NCBI GenBank assembly: GCA_002841545.1
Contig: PGZZ01000006.1
Location: forward strand, 124,001-188,000
Length of the DNA stretch: 64,000 bases
Source of the DNA: Firmicutes bacterium HGW-Firmicutes-16
Lineage (GTDB): Bacteria > Bacillota > Clostridia > Oscillospirales > Oscillospiraceae
Direction: 5' to 3'
The first letter of the stretch is position 1. Every line of letters starts with the position of its first letter. The translations under genes were made by a program, and so were the position numbers. The notes under the pieces are model-generated. The model searched no databases and had not been told where the DNA came from. It saw nothing but the letters and a program-made list of their open reading frames with translations. Below are positions 48,683 through 58,984 of the stretch, piece by piece.

Positions 48683-50446
48683 CTATGTAAGGTTCACGCC
48701 CCAGATGAGCTCGCTTCTAGTGCCAACTACTATAGTGCTATTATAAACCGCGGGAGAAGCCTCGACGTTGCCGCCGACGTCCAGAGAATCAAGAACCTCA
48801 CCGGTAAGCCCGTCCAGAAGGTAGATATACCCGCCGGCAGTGCAGTAGACGATATATCCGTTGCCGTCCTTGTCGTAAACCGCAACAGGGCTGCTCCAGC
48901 TATAGATAAGAGTTTCCTTTTCCCATACGACTTCACCAGTTCGCTTATTCAGCGCGACAAGCTTCCCGGTACCGGCGCTGGGAGTTCTCGCGACGGGGAC
49001 GTAGATCAGATCGGAGAGCTTATTTTTACCGATTGCGAGAGTGCCTTGCGTGCCGCCTGAAACGCCGTCCTCAGTAAAGCAGATATAATCCTTCTGCCAA
49101 ATAATCGCGCCTGTTTCGGCGTCGATTTTCCAGATTGGTATGGTAGCAGTGCCGCTCATCGGGGCACGCCAGCCGCCGTGGAAGGATGTGCTTGTATAAA
49201 CATAGGCGTGACCGTTCTCAAGCTCGAGCACCGGCGTGCAGTTTGTATCGTCCAGCACGTTCTGCACCCAGTCGAGCGTGAGCGTATTCAGATCAAGGCA
49301 CATGAGGTTGCCGCCGTTATCGGACATGATGATGTGACCGCGCCAGATTATTGCGCTGTCCTCCATGCCGAGCCAGTAGGTGTTCTTAGTTGTACGAGTG
49401 CCGTTATATCTCCATTTGACTATCTCGCTGGGATTTATGGAGAGCGTCCCGGTCTTCTCGTCGTAGTTCGTGTTGAGCTTCATTATGTAGAGGATGCCGC
49501 TTTCGCCGGGGTAAATAAGCCTGTCGGTTTCGGCGTCAACGAGAGCGCTGCCGTCGAAGAAAGAGAGTGACCCGCGCAGGGAAAATGGATCATTCGCTCC
49601 GAATTCGTACATAATGGAGCAATCTAGCAGGTTAATAATGAAAGCGTGCGACGTGCCTTTCGCGCTGTTGTAGCCGGAACCCAGATACATGATTGGATAG
49701 CCTCTCGGGTCGAGAGCGCCTGCACCCTTGAATGTGTAGCCAAGGTAAAGGTTGTTACGCGTCTTCTCACCGGTGGCAAGGTCTAGGAAATAAATGTTTC
49801 CGTCCATTGTAGCATAAATGACCTCGGTGAGCGTATCGGCATTTTTCGCCCAGTCATACATATTCATGTGCGCTCGGACATCCTTTGGCCAGGTCATCAT
49901 AAGCGGTTGCCCGACCCATCCGCTGCCCGTCCAGACCGTGCCGTTTGGCGACTGCAGAGACCCTTCCTGGACAGTCCAGTGATTGTCGGAAAATTTCTTG
50001 TTCACGATGTCTGCAACTCCGTATGAGCCGCTGTTGCGGAAGTTGTTTCCACGGAAGGTCACGATGCCCTGGACAGATGTATAGTCCTCTGGAAGGCCGA
50101 AATCGATTTTGTCCTTGAAACTATAAGAATCGACGATTTGCCCATCGACCATAATACCTGTTTCAGATATAAGCAGTTCGGGCGTTGTTGCATCCGTCGC
50201 CATAGGATTAAAATCGGGCAAAGAGTTTGTCGTTGTCTCCTGGGGCGTAGGTGTCGCAGGTTTATTCGAAGCGACCGGTGACTCGGCAACGGGATTAAAA
50301 GCATCCACCGCACTTTTAGGTTCGACTTGGGCGTTTTTTACGACCACTACGATTAATACGCAAAAGAGAGCCAGAAAAATGAAAAAACCGGCAGTTGATC
50401 TACGCTGTTTCCCACGGTTGGGCTGTTTTCGCTTATTATTTGGCAT
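48683..50446 (-). CDS. Membrane-anchored PQQ-like beta-propeller protein
   Basis: 587 residues. Basic N-terminus and a signal anchor (AGFFIFLALFCVLIVVVV), a Pro/Thr-rich linker, then a beta-propeller of PQQ/BamB-type repeats (YATMDGNIYFLDLATGEKTR, GNLMCLDLNTLTLDWVQ, KIDAETGAIIWQKDYI, LVALNKRTGEVVWEKET, GYIYLLDGLTGEVLDSLDVGG). Extracellular scaffold or ligand-binding role; enzymatic PQQ binding is unlikely without the matching residues. First chromosomal gene to the right of the element, in a leftward group with two other exported proteins. Confidence 0.88.
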   Translation of the reverse strand: MPNNKRKQPNRGKQRRSTAGFFIFLALFCVLIVVVVKNAQVEPKSAVDAFNPVAESPVASNKPATPTPQETTTNSLPDFNPMATDATTPELLISETGIMVDGQIVDSYSFKDKIDFGLPEDYTSVQGIVTFRGNNFRNSGSYGVADIVNKKFSDNHWTVQEGSLQSPNGTVWTGSGWVGQPLMMTWPKDVRAHMNMYDWAKNADTLTEVIYATMDGNIYFLDLATGEKTRNNLYLGYTFKGAGALDPRGYPIMYLGSGYNSAKGTSHAFIINLLDCSIMYEFGANDPFSLRGSLSFFDGSALVDAETDRLIYPGESGILYIMKLNTNYDEKTGTLSINPSEIVKWRYNGTRTTKNTYWLGMEDSAIIWRGHIIMSDNGGNLMCLDLNTLTLDWVQNVLDDTNCTPVLELENGHAYVYTSTSFHGGWRAPMSGTATIPIWKIDAETGAIIWQKDYICFTEDGVSGGTQGTLAIGKNKLSDLIYVPVARTPSAGTGKLVALNKRTGEVVWEKETLIYSWSSPVAVYDKDGNGYIVYCTAGGYIYLLDGLTGEVLDSLDVGGNVEASPAVYNSTIVVGTRSELIWGVNLT

Positions 50447-50525
50447 AAATTACCCACCTGCTTAGCAAAATTGGGGACATGGCGCCATTATATCAGAAAT
50501 GTAGGGAAATACAAGTAATTATAAA

Positions 50526-51017
50526 TCAAGTCGTCAGGGCTTTTTCGAAGGCATCAAAAGCGGCGTGCTTATCATTGTCCGATAGAATTGCATACATGAC
50601 ATAGTTTCCCAGTATCATGATTTCCGAGCTGTCTAGTTTCGGGCGCTCCTCGGGCATGTACTCAACCATCCAGGTATCCTTGCGCATCTGAATATAATCA
50701 TTTACAGCCTTTGTAACCGTCGCGAGCTGGGCGGCATCCTTCGCTTTAAAAATTCCGTATTCGTCAATGTTGATGCCCTTTGAATTAATTTTAACGTCAT
50801 AGCTGTCGTAATCGGAGACGTCCATTTTCATGGAGCCGGCGATATAATCCGAATCAACCGATACAAGAGCGTTTTCGCTCATAACAGAGGCAACAGCCGC
50901 TGAAACATCGGTCACGGCAGCATCATTTTTGACCTTTGCGGTTTTCCCACAGCCGACAAAAAGTGAAAGTATAAGTATGATTGAGACAAGTGTAAGATGT
51001 TTTCTGCTGATTTTCAT
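50526..51017 (-). CDS. DUF4358 lipoprotein
   Basis: 163 residues. Signal LTLVSIILILSLFVGC with lipobox cysteine, then KINSKGINIDEYGIFKAKDAAQLATVTKAVNDYIQMRKDTWM..YMPEERPKLDSSEIMILGNYVMYAILSDND, the DUF4358 pattern. Function unknown. It shares direction and short spacing with the SGNH hydrolase upstream; both look like envelope proteins. Confidence 0.85.
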   Translation of the reverse strand: MKISRKHLTLVSIILILSLFVGCGKTAKVKNDAAVTDVSAAVASVMSENALVSVDSDYIAGSMKMDVSDYDSYDVKINSKGINIDEYGIFKAKDAAQLATVTKAVNDYIQMRKDTWMVEYMPEERPKLDSSEIMILGNYVMYAILSDNDKHAAFDAFEKALTT

Positions 51018-51056
51018 GCGATTAGTCCTTCTTCCGCAGTTTACTCAGAGTAAAGA

Positions 51057-51896
51057 TTATTGATATCCGTGAGTACGGAGATAATTGATTACAAGTTTGT
51101 AGCCGTCCTCATTGAAGTGGATTTCTCCGTCATTGCTTATTTTATCAGGCATCGCACCGTTTGTATCTTTAATAACACTTTCGCTGTCCAGATACTTAAC
51201 GCTGAGCGAATTTGCCACTCGCTCGACCCAAGTGTTAGCGTTGTCAATCTTTTCGTTCGTGATACCGTTATCCTTCTCGGAGTAGGCCGCGGTTACAGGA
51301 TAAATTGAATTGAGGATGATTTTAGTGTTCGGGCTCGCTTCTTTAATTGCCTGTACGAGCTTCGTGTATTCCTTAATGAAATACTCCTCGTCCATGAAGG
51401 AAACACCGTTAACGCCCAGAGTTATAAGTATATATTCGGGCTGCTTTTTTGTCACGGCATCAACTATAGAGATTTCAGAGTCGTCGTCGCGGTAAACGAT
51501 AGTCGCAGTGCTCCAGAGTGAAAGCGTAAGCGTTCCGCTTGCGGGCGTCCAGACTTGATTATCGTTCACTACGTCGTAATAGGCGAGGCCATTGGTTGTA
51601 CTGTCGCCCAAAAAGATGAACTTATCGACATATTCCTGCCCCATGTCTGTTGTCTCAGCTAAAGCCGTCTCCATACTTGACGATGTCGGTGAGGTCACGG
51701 GAGCGGTTGAGCCTTCCGGACTTGCGGAGGGCGAAGCTTCGGTGTTGGGCGAAGCTGACGGTGAAGCCGACGGGGATGCGGCAGGTGTACCCTTTGCGCA
51801 GGACGCAAAGCCGAGGACAAATAGCGCGACAAGCATACATATAATGATGGACGTTGACCAGAAAAAGTAAACGCCATCCTGTTTTTTCTTACTCAT
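51057..51896 (-). CDS. Membrane-anchored SGNH/GDSL hydrolase
   Basis: 279 residues from ATG at 51896 (GGAGG 5 bases upstream). One N-terminal membrane helix, a low-complexity Ala/Ser/Pro linker (SPSASPSASPN), then the esterase fold: FIFLGDSTTNGLAYY (block I Ser in GDS), YILITLGVNGVSF (block III), and NDGEIHFNEDGYKLVINYL with the catalytic Asp/His pair late. Related enzymes O-acylate or de-acylate cell-wall or capsular sugars. Substrate unknown. Confidence 0.9.
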   Translation of the reverse strand: MSKKKQDGVYFFWSTSIIICMLVALFVLGFASCAKGTPAASPSASPSASPNTEASPSASPEGSTAPVTSPTSSSMETALAETTDMGQEYVDKFIFLGDSTTNGLAYYDVVNDNQVWTPASGTLTLSLWSTATIVYRDDDSEISIVDAVTKKQPEYILITLGVNGVSFMDEEYFIKEYTKLVQAIKEASPNTKIILNSIYPVTAAYSEKDNGITNEKIDNANTWVERVANSLSVKYLDSESVIKDTNGAMPDKISNDGEIHFNEDGYKLVINYLRTHGYQ

Positions 51897-52029
51897 ATGG
51901 ACCTCCATTGCTAAAGGAAAAATCGGTTGTGCTGATTAAAATAATTCTTCCCGGACTTCTAGTGATTTTATCACTGTATGCCCACAGTGTCAATCATTTG
52001 AAGTCGAGGGATAAAAGCCAAACGCGAAG

Positions 52030-52068
52030 ATAATCAATGCCGGAAGCTTGAGCTTCCGGCATTGAACA
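52030..52068 (-). terminator. Terminator of the EF-G-like gene
   Basis: CAATGCCGGAAGCT pairs with AGCTTCCGGCATTG around TG, immediately downstream (leftward) of the gene at 52080-54119. Confidence 0.88.
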
Positions 52069-52079
52069 TTTTATTAATC

Positions 52080-54119
52080 CTAGTCTTCTTCGCCGGAGGC
52101 AAGAGCCTTGGCTTCTTCGATGATCTTCTGCTGAATCATTGAGGGGGTTTCCTCGTAGCGGACGAATTCGAAGGAGAAGCTGCCGCGTCCCTGAGTCATG
52201 GACCGCAAATCGATTGCATAGCCGCCCATTTCCGCCATTGGAACCTCGGCTTCGACAACCTGCATGCCGTCGTTAACACTCATGCCCATGGGGCTGCCGC
52301 GGCGCTTAGAGAGGTCGGACATGATATCGCCCATATAGGTATCGGGAATGGAGACCTTGAGGTAGCCGATAGGCTCAAGGATGACGGGGCTTGCCATAGG
52401 GAGACCTGCCTTGTAGGCGAGGCTTGCAGCGGTTTTAAACGCCATTTCCGAGGAATCAACGGGATGATACGAACCGTCGACGAGCGTAGCTTTCAGGAAA
52501 ACAACGGGATAGCCTGCGAGCACGCCCTTGTAAATGCTCTCGCGCAGACCCTTTTCAACAGCGGGGAAGAAGTTCTTTGGAACGCTTCCGCCAAAGACGT
52601 TTTCCGCAAAGACTAGGTCTTCGGTTTCGGTCTGGGGCTCAAACTCAATCCAGACGTCACCGAACTGACCGTGTCCACCGGACTGCTTCTTATGGCGACC
52701 CTGAACCTTGACCTTGGTGCGAACCTTCTCACGGTAGGGCACGCGTGCCTGAGCCAGCTCGACCTCAACTCCGAACTTGTTTTTGAGCTTGGAGCAAAGA
52801 ACGTCGAGGTGTATATCGCCTGCGCCAGAAACGACCATCTGGTGCGTTTCGGAATTGTTTACAATTTTGAAAGTAAGGTCTTCCTCAGCAAGACGGGTAA
52901 GGCCGGCGGCAATCTTATCTTCCTGTCCTTTGGTCTTGGGATAAATCGCCATGGAGTAGCAGGGAGGAGCATAGACGACACTGGGAAGAGCAGTTTTCAC
53001 AGAAGCGTTGCAAAGCGTGTCGCCAGTTTTGGAATCGGAGAGCTTGGAGACTGCACCCAGATCGCCGCAGGCAATCTCGTTTACTTCAATGTTCTTTTTG
53101 CCCTGCATCGTATAGATGTGACCGATTTTCTCGCTCGTGCCCGTGCGGGGATTCACAAGGGTCATTTCGTTTGTGATCTTGCCGGAAACGACTTTGAAAA
53201 GGCTGAACTTGCCGTATTGGTCGGAAACCGTTTTATATATGATTGCAGCGGAGGGGCCTGTCTCCTTGACGAGCTCGCCGCCCTCCTGAGGATACGGGAA
53301 GTAGTTTACGATAGCGTCCAGAAGCAGGGAAATACCTAGCGAGGTATAAGCACTGCCGCAGAAAACAGGGCAGATGGTGCAGTCGCGCAGACCTTCGCCG
53401 AAGGCCTTGCTCATCTCTTCGGGTGTGAAATCCTCACCTCCGAAGTACTTGTCCATGAGCTCCTCGCTGGTTTCGGCAACGCCTTCAGCCAAGGTTTTGT
53501 AGAGGCTGCCGAGCTCGGCCTTCATGCTCTCGGGTACAGGAACTTCGGTGCGCTTGCCCTTTGCATCAAAGGTGTAGGCCTTCTTAGTGGAAACATCAAC
53601 AAGACCAGTAATCTTATCGTTTTCTATAATGGGAGCTATCATCGGGCATACAGAAACGCCGAACTTATCACGCAGGGATGCAAAAGCCTTCTCGTAGTTA
53701 GCATTCTCTTCGTCCGTTTTGGAGATAAAAATTGCGCGGGGCTTTTTAGCCTCGGAGAGCATTTTCCATGCCTTTTCGGCACCGACGTTCAGACCGTCCT
53801 TCGCCGAGCAGACGACTATGCCGGCATCGGCAACGCGGAGAGCCTGAGCCACTTCGCCAGCAAAGTCGAAATAACCCGGGGTGTCGATAATATTTATTTT
53901 AACGCCGTTATACTCGCAGAAAAGTGCGGAATCGGCAATACTGATCTTGCGGCGGATTTCCTCCGAGTCAAAGTCGGAAACCGTCGTGCCTTCAGAGACC
54001 TTTCCGAGCCTGTCTGTCATGCCGGTCATAAAAAGGATGCTTTCGGCCAAGCTCGTTTTTCCATTTCCTCCGTGACCCATTAGGCAGATGTTTCGAATAT
54101 TCTTTATTGCATAGCTCAT
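52080..54119 (-). CDS. EF-G-like translational GTPase
   Basis: 679 residues. G1 GHGGNGKTSL, switch region DFDSEEIRRKISI, G3 DTPGYFDF, G4 ISKTDEEN, then domains II-V ending MTQGRGSFSFEFVRYEETPSMIQQKIIEEAKAL. It belongs to the EF-G-like (second EF-G) group of Firmicutes, shorter than housekeeping FusA and with SKTD rather than NKxD. Likely ribosome-associated translocase or recycling/rescue factor; the exact role of this paralogue class is unsettled. Confidence 0.9.
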   Translation of the reverse strand: MSYAIKNIRNICLMGHGGNGKTSLAESILFMTGMTDRLGKVSEGTTVSDFDSEEIRRKISIADSALFCEYNGVKINIIDTPGYFDFAGEVAQALRVADAGIVVCSAKDGLNVGAEKAWKMLSEAKKPRAIFISKTDEENANYEKAFASLRDKFGVSVCPMIAPIIENDKITGLVDVSTKKAYTFDAKGKRTEVPVPESMKAELGSLYKTLAEGVAETSEELMDKYFGGEDFTPEEMSKAFGEGLRDCTICPVFCGSAYTSLGISLLLDAIVNYFPYPQEGGELVKETGPSAAIIYKTVSDQYGKFSLFKVVSGKITNEMTLVNPRTGTSEKIGHIYTMQGKKNIEVNEIACGDLGAVSKLSDSKTGDTLCNASVKTALPSVVYAPPCYSMAIYPKTKGQEDKIAAGLTRLAEEDLTFKIVNNSETHQMVVSGAGDIHLDVLCSKLKNKFGVEVELAQARVPYREKVRTKVKVQGRHKKQSGGHGQFGDVWIEFEPQTETEDLVFAENVFGGSVPKNFFPAVEKGLRESIYKGVLAGYPVVFLKATLVDGSYHPVDSSEMAFKTAASLAYKAGLPMASPVILEPIGYLKVSIPDTYMGDIMSDLSKRRGSPMGMSVNDGMQVVEAEVPMAEMGGYAIDLRSMTQGRGSFSFEFVRYEETPSMIQQKIIEEAKALASGEED

Positions 54120-54276
54120 GTGGGGGTTTCTCCTTACTTGTTATAATTAACCTGACTCGGTCAAAATTCATACGCTAAGATTATACACGGCAGAAACAGC
54201 ATTTGCAACAATATTTTTGTGTCTTGAGCGGGAATATTCATCATTATTGTTGTATTGACCGGAAAATTGAGACAAA

Positions 54277-54318
54277 AGAAACCCTGCTCTCAGCTTTGCA
54301 GAGAGCAGGGTTTTGTTA
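54277..54318 (-). terminator. Terminator between EF-G-like and P-ATPase-like genes
   Basis: AACCCTGCTCTC pairs with GAGAGCAGGGTT around AGCTTTGCA; leftward it is followed by TCTTTTG. It closes the gene at 54327-56582. Confidence 0.88.
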
Positions 54319-54326
54319 AATGTATT

Positions 54327-56582
54327 TTATCTTCGCAGCCCATATGAAATAACGAGAACAGGCACAAGCCAGAGCAGCATAAACGTAATGGCGTTCCCGA
54401 CGCTCGCCGAAGAATAGCTCCCCGACCAGCACATTGCAAGCATGAAGAGCATGCCCAGAAAAGATCCGAGTATTGACAGCACAGCACAGAGCAGAAGCCC
54501 GTTATAAAGTGATTTACCGCGCTTTACAAGCCCAGCAACGGAATTGAGCCCGCCGCGCGAGAACATCGCAATGACGCTGCCGGTATCCTCGGTTTCAGGG
54601 GAGGAAATTGTGTATCTGTCCGCAAAAGATGGGAAGTCGTAGCTTTCCTTCGGCAGACGGAACTTTTGCTTGACGAACATAGGCGTGATGTTAAAGTCTC
54701 TTATAGCAAAGACAGGCTCAATCCTTCCACGCAGGAGCGTCACAAGTCCTTTCTGGACGGAAGTGACAGGAACGTAGTTAACTTCGAACACTCCCGCGAG
54801 GGTGTCGTTTATCGCGGTAAAGACGGCAGAAAGCGAACCTGAGCCCTTTTGTATTCTGATGCCCATGAGCTGCATGAAGCTCGAAGAGCCGACATAAACC
54901 GTTTCTCCGTTAATTCTTGCAATCACTCCGCCGCCCTCATGACAGGCAAAATCCTCGACCTTCTGCATGGAGTAGCCGTTTTTTTTCATCAGCTCCGTAA
55001 ACGCGGAGGAGATGCCCATTCCCGCCGCAGCTATCATGCTGGAGGTGAAAGAGATGACCTTGTCAGGATAGAAGCCTTCCATAACCGTGATGTTCGCAAT
55101 CGAAAGAGTTCTCTCCGGGAAAATGTCTCTATCCTTGATGACGACCTGACTAAGCCTTCCCAAATCCGCACAGCCCGCATATCCCGCGATAGCAACCCCG
55201 CTTCTCGCAAGCCGCCTTGTAATAACGTAGTACGGGAAAGCAAAGCCGAACACAGCGGAAAAGGATGCGCAGACTGTCATTCCGGCGGACAGGGTGTGGA
55301 TGAGGTTGTTATTTTGCTTGCTTCCAAAGAAGCAAAAAAGACTGAGAACAACCGCGAATATGATGAACAGCGGTGTAAAAAGCGAAAAACTGTTTTCAAA
55401 AATATCAGCTTCCTCGCTTTTTCGGACGAAGCCGGTAACCGGACGCTGGGCTTTCGAGAGTACACGCCCAAGCTCCTCGCCACCGTCCTCCGAGAGAACG
55501 ACGAAGGGCGCCTTCGGAATCGAAGCTGTGCGGAAGCTTATGGCAAAGCCCTTGCATTCAAGATAAGAGCCCCAAAGCGCGAATGTCAGAGACAGCGCCG
55601 ATACCGCGCAGAAGGGCAGTCCGTCGCCAGTGTTTTTCGTAAAAAGTATGTATCCGGCGTCAATGATTGACACAAGGCAGGAGACAGCTATCAAAGATTC
55701 GGGTCCTGAGTCTTTTTTGAAGAGAGACACTAGCCCGTTGGTGAAGACATCGAGTCCTACTAGCATGACTATGAGCTCGAGTATAAGGCAAACCAAGGTT
55801 CGAACAAGCGCACTGTCACCCAAAAGCCCCATTGCGGGAAGACCGTAGCTCAGCCAGATGAGGACTATACTGAGAAAGGATGCGAAAAGGCAACGGAGTC
55901 TCATTGATAGAGCCTGATCCATGTAAAGCTTAGCAGCTTTTTCGGGATTCATCTCGGGAAGGCGTTGTTTTGCCTCTTTTTCCGCGCGTGCTCTCTCCGC
56001 CTTGCGCTTTTCCTCGCGTTTTGAGGACGAAGCGGCGGCAAGCCCAATCAGAGGAGAAAGGACCCTTTCTCTGAAACCTGATTCCGGTTCGTATTCGTCA
56101 TTTGTTTCAGGTTCCAGCTCGTAGTTCCCTGCCGGAGCGTATTTGGTTCTTTTTTTCTCGCCATCAACTGTTTCGTTCCAAATTGAATCTTCCTCATTTG
56201 AAGGCTGTCTTTTAAAGACCACCGTGTCGTCCGGATTGGTAGGAATACGTTTTGCTCGCCTGCCTTCGGAGGGAGAGAGAATATCTTCTTCAAATGACGG
56301 GGCATCTTCTAAACGCTTACTCTGCGAAAAGACTGTGTCGCCTTCTGCCATATTGGGCGCATCCACAAAATAGACGTCAGAAGAAGGGTCAACGCTGCTG
56401 AACTTCGTTTCAGCTATAGCATGACCCTCATTTTCCATGGCAATAGGGCGCGACCTTGCGAACACATCTGCGCGCGAAGCCTCCTCGACCCGCTCCTCTG
56501 CCTTAAAATCAGCAAGGATGGAGTCGATGGAAAGAGCCTCTAAGTCGTCCGTATTCATGTTTTTTTCGTTGTTATTATCCAT
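54327..56582 (-). CDS. P-type-ATPase-like membrane protein lacking catalytic motifs
   Basis: 751 residues from ATG at 56582 (AGGGTG upstream). About 240 N-terminal residues are acidic and disordered, followed by at least eight hydrophobic segments in the arrangement of heavy-metal P-type ATPases. Where the phosphorylated DKTGT should follow the helix pair, the sequence reads VVIKDRDIFPERTLSI (around residue 475). TGDN and GDGxND are also replaced (FAIRDFNITP; no hinge). The actuator and P/N domains remain recognisable (GISSAFTELMKKNGY.., EGGGVIARINGETVYVGS). It therefore cannot hydrolyse ATP by the normal mechanism; possibly a regulatory or structural membrane protein. Confidence 0.8.
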   Translation of the reverse strand: MDNNNEKNMNTDDLEALSIDSILADFKAEERVEEASRADVFARSRPIAMENEGHAIAETKFSSVDPSSDVYFVDAPNMAEGDTVFSQSKRLEDAPSFEEDILSPSEGRRAKRIPTNPDDTVVFKRQPSNEEDSIWNETVDGEKKRTKYAPAGNYELEPETNDEYEPESGFRERVLSPLIGLAAASSSKREEKRKAERARAEKEAKQRLPEMNPEKAAKLYMDQALSMRLRCLFASFLSIVLIWLSYGLPAMGLLGDSALVRTLVCLILELIVMLVGLDVFTNGLVSLFKKDSGPESLIAVSCLVSIIDAGYILFTKNTGDGLPFCAVSALSLTFALWGSYLECKGFAISFRTASIPKAPFVVLSEDGGEELGRVLSKAQRPVTGFVRKSEEADIFENSFSLFTPLFIIFAVVLSLFCFFGSKQNNNLIHTLSAGMTVCASFSAVFGFAFPYYVITRRLARSGVAIAGYAGCADLGRLSQVVIKDRDIFPERTLSIANITVMEGFYPDKVISFTSSMIAAAGMGISSAFTELMKKNGYSMQKVEDFACHEGGGVIARINGETVYVGSSSFMQLMGIRIQKGSGSLSAVFTAINDTLAGVFEVNYVPVTSVQKGLVTLLRGRIEPVFAIRDFNITPMFVKQKFRLPKESYDFPSFADRYTISSPETEDTGSVIAMFSRGGLNSVAGLVKRGKSLYNGLLLCAVLSILGSFLGMLFMLAMCWSGSYSSASVGNAITFMLLWLVPVLVISYGLRR

Positions 56583-56669
56583 ATCGCACCCTGACAGATG
56601 ACTTCCGCTAAAAACAGTAAACACTGCCGCGGTCGTCAAATTGATGGCGGCAAAGCCGCAAGATGAGTA

Positions 56670-57422
56670 TTATATGTCACGCTGACGGAGAACCTCGTAC
56701 ATAAGAACAGCTGCTGCCGCGCTCGCGTTCAGAGAGGAGACTTTGCCTTTCATGGGTATGCTGACGAGAAAATCGCAGTTTTCTCTGATAAGCCTGCCAA
56801 TCCCTTCGCCCTCGGAACCGATGACGATACAAATGGGGCCCTTCAGATCGGTCTTCCAGAGAGCGCTTTCGCCCTCTGCCGCCGTACCGTAAACCCAGAC
56901 GCCCGCGTCCTTCAGCTCTTTAAGTACGGCAGAGAGGTTCGCGACTCTGGCAACGGCCATATGCTCTGCGGCGCCCGCGCTGGTTTTATCCACGATTGAG
57001 GTGAGCCCGGCACTGCGGCGCTTGGGTATGATAATTCCGTGAACTCCGGCTGCCTCGCTCGTCCTGATGACGGCACCGAGATTATGTGGGTCGCTCAACT
57101 CGTCGCATACAACGACGAACGGAGCTTCGCCCTTTTCCGCTGCAATCGCGAGTATGTCCGTAACGGTGCAGTATTCGCGCACTGCGGCAAGGGCAATGAC
57201 ACCCTGATGCGCGTGTGTCTGGCTCATCGAGTCAAGTTTGCGCCTATCCGCGTCAACGACAACAACGCCGGCGTCTCTAGCCTTTGAGGCTATATGACCT
57301 AGAGTTTTGTCGGTTTCACCTTTTTGTATAAAAACTTTGTCTATAGTGCGTCCCGCGCGAAGCGCCTCGATTACTGCGTTGCGCCCCTCGATAATATCCT
57401 CGCGGTCGTTTTCAAAATCCAT
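56670..57422 (-). CDS. rlmB: 23S rRNA 2'-O-methyltransferase RlmB (TrmH/SPOUT)
   Basis: 250 residues. Substrate-binding N-terminus (IIEGRNAVIEALRAGRTIDKVFIQKG) and the SPOUT knot: VVCDELSDPHNLGAVIRTSEAAGVHGIIIPKRRS, ICIVIGSEGEGIGRLIRENCDFLVSIPMKGKVSSLNASAAAAVLMYEVLR. These are the three TrmH motifs. RlmB methylates G2251 of 23S rRNA in E. coli. TrmH paralogues are hard to tell apart, but the length and N-terminal domain favour RlmB. Confidence 0.92.
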   Translation of the reverse strand: MDFENDREDIIEGRNAVIEALRAGRTIDKVFIQKGETDKTLGHIASKARDAGVVVVDADRRKLDSMSQTHAHQGVIALAAVREYCTVTDILAIAAEKGEAPFVVVCDELSDPHNLGAVIRTSEAAGVHGIIIPKRRSAGLTSIVDKTSAGAAEHMAVARVANLSAVLKELKDAGVWVYGTAAEGESALWKTDLKGPICIVIGSEGEGIGRLIRENCDFLVSIPMKGKVSSLNASAAAAVLMYEVLRQRDI

Positions 57423-57483
57423 TAAGTGTCTCCCAATTTAGTTATTTACCCGACAAGTTCGGGTCTTGTATAGTAAATGAAAC

Positions 57484-58680
<1,197 letters not shown>

Positions 58681-58984
58681 GGTAACGAACCTTTCTCTTT
58701 TGATACTGCGAATATAACTTTATTACAGTAGTTTTATCTTTTTTTATGATTTTAAATATATATTGGTGTTGCAGGTAAAAGGCACAGTATTCGACCTTTA
58801 GGTGTATATAAACCTAAGCTATAATAGCACATATACTTGAGAACTTAAAGTGTAATATTTTTAAGAAATTTCCTTTTTCACCGATTGCCGTCCGAATTTA
58901 CAAAAATATCATAGACACTCCGCAAAAAAAAGGGTATCATCTTATCACAATTCACGCAATTAATTCCAATCGGAGGAACGATAT

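Noticed and set aside
54327-56582. Working heavy-metal transporter
   Set aside because: The phosphorylation motif DKTGT and the TGDN and GDGxND motifs are absent, so a transport ATPase call is not supported.
58681-58980. SAM riboswitch upstream of metK
   Set aside because: I looked for the SAM-I core and terminator layout on the minus strand and did not find it; only a short hairpin is present.
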